Positions 1-5,423 of a stretch of DNA of 9,530 bases are shown here, piece after piece; the stretch's first letter is position 1; the number at the start of each line of letters is the position of its first letter. The stretch lies in assembly GCA_024763405.1 (NCBI GenBank), contig JANTFQ010000066.1, positions 1 through 9,530 on the forward strand. Reading direction: 5' to 3'. The notes under the pieces were generated by a model. That model was not told the origin of the DNA and ran no database searches. It saw only the letters and a program-made list of their open reading frames with translations. This DNA comes from Calditrichaceae bacterium. Lineage in GTDB: Bacteria > Calditrichota > Calditrichia > Calditrichales > Calditrichaceae. The position numbers and the translations under genes are program-made.

Positions 1-669
1 ACGATGCCATTATTAATCAATTTAAATAGATTCTATGCCAGCCTTTATCAAAAAAACCTGTTACGAAAACATATTTTAACCATCCAAAAAATGGTGAAAA
101 AAAATGTAAATAATTCGTTTACCCGTCCGGCATCCTTTATCCATCTTCAAAAAGAGTTAAAAGAGTTGAAAGAAAAGTTAGCTCTGATGCGCCGGAATGT
201 AGAAGTTCTGTTCAGGACAGATATCGTTAGCAAATTATCATCGGCCATTAATCGATTTCCCCAATTTACCCGGGTTTCGTTTCGGAATGAAAGCGGACAA
301 TCAGAGTTGTTTGCTCTTATCCCGGATAAGGATTTTACTCAAATAACAGGGAATGTGTTGCAAAATGCTCTGGAAGCTATGGACGGTCAAAAAGAAAAGC
401 CAATAGATATTTCCATTGTTCAGGAAGATGAAAGTACTGTACAAATATCTATCCGCGATTATGGCAAGGGTCTGCCTGCCGGGACAGAAAAGCTTTTTGT
501 CCTGGGCTATTCTACAAAAAATTCAACCGGAATGGGACTATATCATTCAAAAAAACTACTTGAACCCTTTGGTGGCAGAATCAATTTACATTCTGCCAAC
601 CAGGGTAAAGGAACAAAGGCACTACTAACTATGAGGCTGTATAATGGAAACAACAATTTTGATGATTGA
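1..669 (+). CDS. Sensor histidine kinase, C-terminal ATPase part (5' end outside window)
   Basis: This encodes the catalytic ATP-binding domain of a two-component histidine kinase, which would phosphorylate the response regulator encoded next. Numbered from the first ATG (base 4), residues 45-70 form a charged, coiled-coil-like helix. The HATPase_c domain covers about 105-212, with an N box NVLQNALEAM (117-126), a G1 box DYGKG (152-156; Tyr replaces the usual Asn), an F-box-like LFVLGYSTK (164-172), a G2 box GMGL (176-179) and GKGT (201-204). No HisKA-type H-E/D motif is visible; H23 and H47 lack the usual context. The frame is open to the window edge, and 221 residues is short for this family, so the sensor and dimerisation regions probably lie upstream. 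The 3' end overlaps the regulator gene by 26 bases, which indicates a co-transcribed pair. The ATPase assignment is sure; the start is not. Confidence 0.85.
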   Translation, partial: TMPLLINLNRFYASLYQKNLLRKHILTIQKMVKKNVNNSFTRPASFIHLQKELKELKEKLALMRRNVEVLFRTDIVSKLSSAINRFPQFTRVSFRNESGQSELFALIPDKDFTQITGNVLQNALEAMDGQKEKPIDISIVQEDESTVQISIRDYGKGLPAGTEKLFVLGYSTKNSTGMGLYHSKKLLEPFGGRINLHSANQGKGTKALLTMRLYNGNNNFDD

Positions 670-1969
670 TGATGATCCATTTTTCCTAAATGCTTATGAA
701 CAAGCTTTAAAGAATGAGTTTAAAGTAATTGGTGCTAATAATACTTCAAAAGGGATAAAATTAATCGAACAGGAAACTCCGGCCTTGTTACTTTTAGACA
801 TTTCAATGAAGACGGAATACGAAGGAATGGCAATTCTTCCGTTTTTGCGGCAGCAATATCCCTGGCTACCGGTAATTATGGTTACCAATCTTGATGTACA
901 TACTTTATCAAAGAAAGCTCAAAAAGAAGGTGCCGTAGATTATTTTGTTAAATCGTCCGATTTAACCGAACTTAAAATTTTGATAAAAAACGTTTTAAAT
1001 AAATTTAATGCAAAGGTTTTCCATTCTGACAGCATTATAACTGAATCACCAATAATGAGAAAAATATTTGCTGATGCCTTTCGGGTGGCTCGTTTCGATA
1101 CGCCTGTACTGATTACAGGGGCCAGCGGCACAGGTAAAGAAGTGTTAGCCCGGTACATTTTTGAAAGTAGCATAATTAATAATAAATCATTCATGGCCGT
1201 CAATTGTGGCGCATTTACAGATTCTTTAATGGAAAGCGAATTGTTTGGTTACGAAAAGGGCTCCTTTACAGGAGCGGTTGATAAAAAACCGGGTAAGATA
1301 CAATTGGCGGAAGGGGGTACACTATTTTTGGATGAACTGGAAGACCTTTCTACACGTGGTCAGGTTGCATTATTGCGTGCTTTGCAGGAAAAGGAAATTC
1401 AGCCCATTGGCAGTACAAAAAAAATCTCAGTAAATTTTAGGCTGATTGCAGCCGTTAAAACGAATCTTAAAAAATTAGTAGAAGATGGAAGCTTTCGGGA
1501 GGATCTTTACTACCGGATTGCTACTTATGAGATTTTTATTCCGCCGTTAAAAAAACGTAATGAAGATATAATTCCTCTGGCTTTCACTTTCATGAAAAAT
1601 TTTTGTAAACGAAACAAGATACAAGATAAAAAATTTACACAAAGTGCTTTACGAATGTTACAGGCCTATGACTGGCCAGGCAATGTACGAGAGTTAAAAA
1701 ATGTAGTGGAACGTGCCTTGCTTAACAGTACCCAAAAAGAAATACGAGCAGTAGATTTCCAATTAGGAACTTCTGATATATCCACAATGCCCTATGAATT
1801 TGCACGTAATAATGTGCTTAAGGAATTTAAAGAAACGTTTGTTGAACAGGCGCTTGCCCGGAATAAGGGGAATATTTCAATAACTGCAAAAGAGATTGGT
1901 ATCTCCAGAACAGCCTTACAGAAAATTTTAAAGGAGCTGTCAATCGAGAGCGCTGATTATAGCTTTTAG
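644..1969 (+). CDS. NtrC-family sigma-54-dependent response regulator
   Basis: A 441-residue transcription activator that, when phosphorylated, should use ATP hydrolysis to open sigma-54 promoters. The receiver domain (1-120) has the acidic pair D9/D10, phosphoacceptor D52, T81 and K103. The AAA+ domain (about 130-362) has Walker A GASGTGKE (159-166), ESELFGYEKG, a GSFTGA sigma-54 contact loop (206-211; usually GAFTGA), Walker B LFLDE (227-231), the arginine-finger segment FREDLYYR (284-291) and sensor II WPGNVREL (344-351). A Fis-type helix-turn-helix lies at 409-432. Length and order are standard for the family. Sensor I reads AAVKTNL where the family normally has AATNRDL, so V271 and K272 replace Thr and Asn. 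The ATG at 644 follows a TGAGG (632-636) inside the kinase gene and gives a correct receiver N-terminus. Its partner is the overlapping kinase. Targets are unknown; a promoter-like site downstream is one candidate. Confidence 0.95.
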   Translation: METTILMIDDDPFFLNAYEQALKNEFKVIGANNTSKGIKLIEQETPALLLLDISMKTEYEGMAILPFLRQQYPWLPVIMVTNLDVHTLSKKAQKEGAVDYFVKSSDLTELKILIKNVLNKFNAKVFHSDSIITESPIMRKIFADAFRVARFDTPVLITGASGTGKEVLARYIFESSIINNKSFMAVNCGAFTDSLMESELFGYEKGSFTGAVDKKPGKIQLAEGGTLFLDELEDLSTRGQVALLRALQEKEIQPIGSTKKISVNFRLIAAVKTNLKKLVEDGSFREDLYYRIATYEIFIPPLKKRNEDIIPLAFTFMKNFCKRNKIQDKKFTQSALRMLQAYDWPGNVRELKNVVERALLNSTQKEIRAVDFQLGTSDISTMPYEFARNNVLKEFKETFVEQALARNKGNISITAKEIGISRTALQKILKELSIESADYSF

Positions 1970-1970
1970 A

Positions 1971-1999
1971 CTGCTGCCAACTGAAGTTTCCATTTCCAT
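1971..1999 (+). repeat. Imperfect 29-base direct repeat, copy 1
   Basis: Starts just after the regulator stop codon and matches the segment at 2062-2090 at 23 of 29 positions. The shared cores are CTGCCAAC and AGTTTCCATTT. Copies start 91 bases apart. Function is unknown. The spacing and imperfect match do not suit a CRISPR array. Confidence 0.6.
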
Positions 2000-2061
2000 A
2001 TTTCCCTATTTTTACGCTGCATACGCGCATAGTTATTGAATAAAACGTCAAATTTAATGAA

Positions 2062-2090
2062 CCACTGCCAACCGGAGTTTCCATTTTTAT
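2062..2090 (+). repeat. Imperfect 29-base direct repeat, copy 2
   Basis: Second copy of the element at 1971-1999. A shorter echo, ACTTCCATTTTA, follows at about 2094. On the minus strand both copies read NGN-x-x-WQ, in different frames. They could therefore be coding-derived remnants or binding sites, and the sequence does not decide between these. Confidence 0.6.
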
Positions 2091-2148
2091 AAAACTTCCA
2101 TTTTACCTCTCTGTCCTATCCTTCTAAAATACAGCGATTTATGTATGC

Positions 2149-2165
2149 TGGCATAAAAATTGACA
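2149..2165 (+). promoter_or_regulatory. Promoter-like element (sigma-54 -24/-12 or sigma-70 -35)
   Basis: TGGCAT, five A residues, then TTGACA. The spacing matches the sigma-54 consensus TGGCAC-N5-TTGC, with the -24 GG intact, but the -12 dinucleotide is GA instead of GC. The same TTGACA is a perfect sigma-70 -35 hexamer, although only weak -10 candidates follow (for example TAACAT at 2181, spacer 15). An inverted repeat TATGC-TG-GCATA (2144-2155) overlaps the -24 part and could be an operator. The sigma-54 reading puts the start of transcription near 2174, about 35 bases before the small ORF at 2208. It is attractive because the gene just upstream encodes a sigma-54 activator. Confidence 0.35.
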
Positions 2166-2168
2166 TAT

Positions 2169-2199
2169 ATCAGGGTGAATTAACATTCATATACCTGAT
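2169..2199 (+). promoter_or_regulatory. Nested inverted repeat in leader of small ORF
   Basis: ATCAGG (2169-2174) pairs with CCTGAT (2194-2199). Inside it TGAAT (2176-2180) pairs with ATTCA (2185-2189) around the loop TAAC, leaving an asymmetric internal bulge. It ends 8 bases before an ATG. No run of T follows, so it is not a normal terminator; an operator or leader hairpin is more likely. Confidence 0.35.
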
Positions 2200-2207
2200 C
2201 TAAAAAA

Positions 2208-2351
2208 ATGGAACATCTTAAATTCATAATAAAAATTAATAATATAATAGGCTATATCTTAATTGCCACCATTGTTCTGAGTCCCCTTGGTTTTATACAG
2301 ATTTTGCTGGGTCATTTGGTAGAAATGAATATCGAACAGATCGGGAAATAA
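2208..2351 (+). CDS. Small single-span membrane protein, 47 aa
   Basis: An ATG-initiated 47-codon ORF. A short basic N-terminus (K5, K9) is followed by an uninterrupted hydrophobic stretch at about residues 13-38, with G15, P26, G28 and G35, and a polar tail ending in EQIGK. This fits one membrane helix or a tight hairpin, and the pattern resembles the N-termini of small FCB membrane proteins, so it could also be a truncated relative of one. It ends 10 bases before the propeller gene and would be co-transcribed with it. The promoter-like site and inverted repeat lie directly upstream. No Shine-Dalgarno is visible; an A-rich run precedes the ATG. No function is recognised. Confidence 0.45.
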   Translation: MEHLKFIIKINNIIGYILIATIVLSPLGFIQILLGHLVEMNIEQIGK

Positions 2352-2361
2352 AACGATTGGA

Positions 2362-3426
2362 ATGCATATGACTTTACGCTCGCTCCTCTTACTATTTATT
2401 ATCGTTATAAGTATTCCTTTATATGGGCAAAGCACATCCGGCATGGTAATGAAAAGATTCTGCAATAATGAATTTTATTCCCTCCATTTTGTGGATGCAA
2501 ATACCGGTTGGGCTTCGGGGAAGAAGGGAACGATTTTAAAAACGATTGACGGGGGTAAGCACTGGATTGTACAGCATGCAAAAGCTCAACTTTCCCTTAA
2601 CTCGATTTATTTTACAGATAAAAAAAATGGTGTTACGGTAGGATTTAACCGGGAAACATGGGAGGGAATTATTTTACGTTCCACTGATGGCGGGGATTCC
2701 TGGAAAGTTCAAAAAAAAATAAATGACACTGTGCTAAATGCCATTCATTTTATTGATTTGAAAACAGGCTGGGCTTCTGGCGAGAAGGGACTTATTCTGA
2801 AAACGATTGACAGCGGAAAAACATGGGAAAAGCAAGGTGTAAATATCCACGCTTGTTTCGAAGATATATTTTTCCTGGATGAAAATACAGGCTGGGTTGC
2901 TGGGGCGGATGATTCGGGAAATGCCCGTGGAATTATTTTAATAACAACGAATGGCGGGAAAACCTGGCAGCGTCAAAATTGTAATCATGCAGACTGGATT
3001 CAATCCATTTATTTTAGAGATAAAAAGAATGGTTATGCTTGCGGTTGGAACAATGACATGGAAAAAGAGCATACATATGGTTTAATATTCCGAACAAAGG
3101 ATGGGGGAAAAACCTGGCTGCCACAAACAAATATGTTTATCGGAAACGTCAACGCACTTTTCTTTTTCAACGAGACAAATGGCATAGCCGTTGGGTTCAA
3201 TCACGAAAAAAATAAAGCGGTTATTCTTAAAACTACAAATGGCGGTATTTCCTGGTCTAAAGGCAATTGCACAATGGACACTGAATTATATGACGTCTAT
3301 TTCCGGGATAAACAAACCGGATGGACAGCCACAGGTAATCAAGTATTTCTGTCCGTTGATGGGGGTAAAACTTTTTTACCAAAGCAGGAAACGAAAAATA
3401 AAAGCCGGTTAACTCAGGTAAAATAA
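2362..3426 (+). CDS. Exported seven-bladed Asp-box (BNR/Ycf48-like) beta-propeller protein
   Basis: Encodes 354 residues. The N-terminus is a signal peptide (basic start, hydrophobic core about 7-20, likely cleavage after YGQ at 23). The rest is seven repeats of 40-50 residues, each with an x-F-x-D-x-x-x-G-W/x-x-G strand pair and an Asp box: TIDGGKHW (61), STDGGDSW (107), TIDSGKTW (148), TTNGGKTW (195), TKDGGKTW (245), TTNGGISW (291) and SVDGGKTF (331). Seven copies predict one complete propeller. The fold is shared with Ycf48/HCF136 assembly factors and sialidase-like proteins, but Asp boxes are structural and do not show enzymatic activity. There is no type IX sorting domain and no lipobox, so a soluble periplasmic protein is the simplest reading. 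The ATG at 2368 (residue 3) may be the true start, since GGA at 2359-2361 is spaced 6 bases from it and only directly abuts the first ATG. Confidence 0.88.
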   Translation: MHMTLRSLLLLFIIVISIPLYGQSTSGMVMKRFCNNEFYSLHFVDANTGWASGKKGTILKTIDGGKHWIVQHAKAQLSLNSIYFTDKKNGVTVGFNRETWEGIILRSTDGGDSWKVQKKINDTVLNAIHFIDLKTGWASGEKGLILKTIDSGKTWEKQGVNIHACFEDIFFLDENTGWVAGADDSGNARGIILITTNGGKTWQRQNCNHADWIQSIYFRDKKNGYACGWNNDMEKEHTYGLIFRTKDGGKTWLPQTNMFIGNVNALFFFNETNGIAVGFNHEKNKAVILKTTNGGISWSKGNCTMDTELYDVYFRDKQTGWTATGNQVFLSVDGGKTFLPKQETKNKSRLTQVK

Positions 3427-4142
3427 AAAAGCGGCTTAGCAAAAAACGATAGATATGCCAACCACATAATGTTGTACAAGAAAGGGTTTAAAAAGCCGGT
3501 TTCTGTAATAATGGGTTACCCGGTTTAAGCAGCGGAATTGTATTTTTTACTTTAGTAGCCTTGATTATAAGCCTATTATCTATTCAGATAAATATTTGCG
3601 AATTGAAGAATGAAATGATGAAAGAGTAGTTACCAAGCAAAGTGAATCTCTACAGGACAAAGAAATATATAGTTTCTTACAGTTATATTTTATTGCTAAA
3701 AATTATTTCTGCAAAAACAGGATAATTAGAGAACTTTATATAGTAATCGGATTTTTAAAAATAGTTATTTTTAGGTTGCTCTGGATACCAATAAATAGAG
3801 CAGGCATAAATAAAACACATCGGTTCCTATGAATATAAAAAGGGAAAAATTCGTACTACAACTGCAAAAGACAGAATGGATTAATCTGTTTTTTAAAACT
3901 TTCTTTTTAATTTCAAATACGTTTTGGTATATTGATCAAAAGAGTATTGTATACAAAAACATTCAAAATTATCTGTGTAATCTTAAGTTTCAAACGCATA
4001 CGTTTTTCTTATTTTTTATTTCACAAAAAGCCTACTTATTTCAAAATCTAAAAAAGAAGCCTCCCTAATAGTGAGCCTGCTTTTTTAAACACTGTTTCCA
4101 GAGCAGTTTATTGATAAAATTTTGTTTCCTTTTGGGTTCAAT
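3427..4142. other. Long AT-rich spacer without a convincing gene
   Basis: About 715 bases. It contains an 8-base palindrome TTGTACAA (3472-3479), a possibly frameshifted small membrane ORF (3469-3629), a start-less open frame after it, and a 79-codon ORF at 3829-4068. That ORF is rich in Phe, Lys and Asn, has no visible ribosome site or domain, and its stop lies inside a terminator-like hairpin. The promoter for the coupled gene pair starting at 4143 should be here, but no clear one is visible. Confidence 0.5.
4050..4086 (+). terminator. Imperfect hairpin with T run, terminator-like
   Basis: Left arm 4050-4065 and right arm 4071-4086 pair at 13 of 16 positions around the loop TAATA. The outer arms are A6/T6, so the structure could end transcription in either direction. 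Three mismatches and a modest GC core weaken it. It would insulate the 4143 gene from upstream transcription. Confidence 0.4.
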
Positions 4143-5423
4143 ATGCGATTAAAGATGTTTGTAAAAGTTCTATTTGTTTTTATTTGTTTATATGGAAAAA
4201 ACGGAATCAGTCAAACACGTCTGACGGCTGGTTTACGTTATTTTAATAAGATTGTCTCCAATGACAAAATTTCGTTTACGGTTGATTCGGATGACGCCGG
4301 GAATTTGCATCTTGTTTATCTGGCTAATCAAACGGCTTTTTTCGTTAAATTTAACCCAAAACAAAAGGTCCCTATTTCCTCTATAAAACTACCTGTTACA
4401 CCTGGAAACAGTCCCCATAAGCGTTTTTACCTGATTACTAAAGATGGCCAGGATTATTTTTTTTGGTGGCAGAAGGGGCTCAACCGTTTGAAAATGAACA
4501 GTTCAGGAAGAACACTAAAAACAGAAGTCGGGAAAATGTTACCATCAATCCCCTTGTCAGATTTTACGGTTACGGATGAAGCAGATATTTTATGGCTTAT
4601 TTATTCTAACCAAAAGGGAATATATCTGAGAAAAAGTTTGGATATGGGTTTAAAATGGTCGGATGTTATTGGGGTATATTCATTTTCAGAGGGAGAAACC
4701 ATAACCTCAGTTCCGGTAATGAACCTCCACAAGAATGCCATTTACCTTTCCTTCAGTGTTCTGTTTAAAGAAGCAAGACGGGATAAAAAGGTAATACGCA
4801 GTCCCAAAATTATGATCCTGAAAGCAACCGATGCCGGGGAACACTGGGTGCAATCATTCAAATTGAAACCAAAGCATCAGGGTAGCGCTGTCATCAGAAA
4901 TTTAAAGATTTTTGGTTGGCAAAATACGTTACATCTGTTTTACAGTGAACGTGGCATTTACCATCAACATACGGTTAAAAGCGGCTCTGACTTTACGAAC
5001 CCGGAACGGATGACAAAAACAGCGCCGTCTCTATTCAAAGCTTATGCTTCTGAAGAAGGATATTATTTGTTATGGGTAGATACGCGTTACCGTCAAAAAG
5101 AATGGTGGTCACATATTCCGCTTCACCAGATGTTTACCTGGGACAAAGATCCATACTGGGCAAACAATGATCTTTTTTTATCCTGCCATTCAAAAAAGAA
5201 ATCAGAAGTTTTCGTTTTAACTCCGCAAAATTCATATACCATACCTTCGATAAATTCAGTAAAATTACTGGAATTGGACTCGGATATTATCATTTTATGG
5301 AGCGGTTTGCGAGAGGTCGGGAAAACGCTAAAGGACAAATCAGTACCGTATTCAATTTTTTACCGGGTAGTACCCAAAAACAAGTTGTTTATAAAATATA
5401 ACAAAAAGGAAAATTCATTATGA
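4143..5423 (+). CDS. Exported sialidase-like (BNR) beta-propeller protein
   Basis: Encodes 426 residues from the ATG at 4143. The open frame extends 7 codons upstream to a TTG, but the ATG gives a proper signal peptide: MRLK, a hydrophobic core at about 5-17, and likely cleavage after ISQ (24). The mature part is rich in beta strands. It has two Asp boxes, SLDMGLKW (165-172) and ATDAGEHW (228-235), strand motifs such as AGNLHLVYL, and WVDTRYRQKEWW (311-322), which resembles the W-x-D-x-R blade motif common in exo-sialidase-like proteins. The blades are more degenerate than in the 2362 gene. The catalytic arginine triad and nucleophilic tyrosine of true sialidases cannot be assigned, so a binding or scaffolding role is as likely as catalysis. 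There is no sorting domain. The stop codon overlaps the next start (ATGA), so it is probably made together with the large hydrolase. Confidence 0.8.
   Translation: MRLKMFVKVLFVFICLYGKNGISQTRLTAGLRYFNKIVSNDKISFTVDSDDAGNLHLVYLANQTAFFVKFNPKQKVPISSIKLPVTPGNSPHKRFYLITKDGQDYFFWWQKGLNRLKMNSSGRTLKTEVGKMLPSIPLSDFTVTDEADILWLIYSNQKGIYLRKSLDMGLKWSDVIGVYSFSEGETITSVPVMNLHKNAIYLSFSVLFKEARRDKKVIRSPKIMILKATDAGEHWVQSFKLKPKHQGSAVIRNLKIFGWQNTLHLFYSERGIYHQHTVKSGSDFTNPERMTKTAPSLFKAYASEEGYYLLWVDTRYRQKEWWSHIPLHQMFTWDKDPYWANNDLFLSCHSKKKSEVFVLTPQNSYTIPSINSVKLLELDSDIIILWSGLREVGKTLKDKSVPYSIFYRVVPKNKLFIKYNKKENSL
5406..5410 (+). promoter_or_regulatory. Ribosome binding site of the hydrolase gene
   Basis: AAGGA inside the end of the upstream gene, 9 bases before the ATG at 5420. 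It is one of the clearer Shine-Dalgarno matches in the window. With the ATGA stop/start overlap it suggests both direct initiation and translational coupling. Confidence 0.6.

Noticed and set aside
1827..2084. 85-codon minus-strand ORF overlapping the regulator 3' end
   Set aside because: Much of it is antisense to the helix-turn-helix region of the regulator, and it shows no domain. The part outside the gene is covered by the direct repeats.
1971..2105. Possible CRISPR array from the GTTTCCAT repeats
   Set aside because: There are only two imperfect copies, the period of 91 bases is too long, and no cas genes are present.
3427..3450. Terminator directly after the seven-bladed propeller gene
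   Set aside because: AAGC-G-GCTT is a stem of 4 with a loop of 1, which cannot form a stable hairpin.
3829..4068. 79-codon ORF in the long spacer
   Set aside because: The composition is dominated by Phe, Lys, Asn and Leu, as expected from random AT-rich DNA. There is no ribosome site or domain, and the stop lies inside a terminator-like hairpin.
4122..4142. TTG start extending the 4143 gene by 7 codons
   Set aside because: The added residues MFPFGFN spoil the signal-peptide layout, and the in-frame ATG at 4143 gives a good one.
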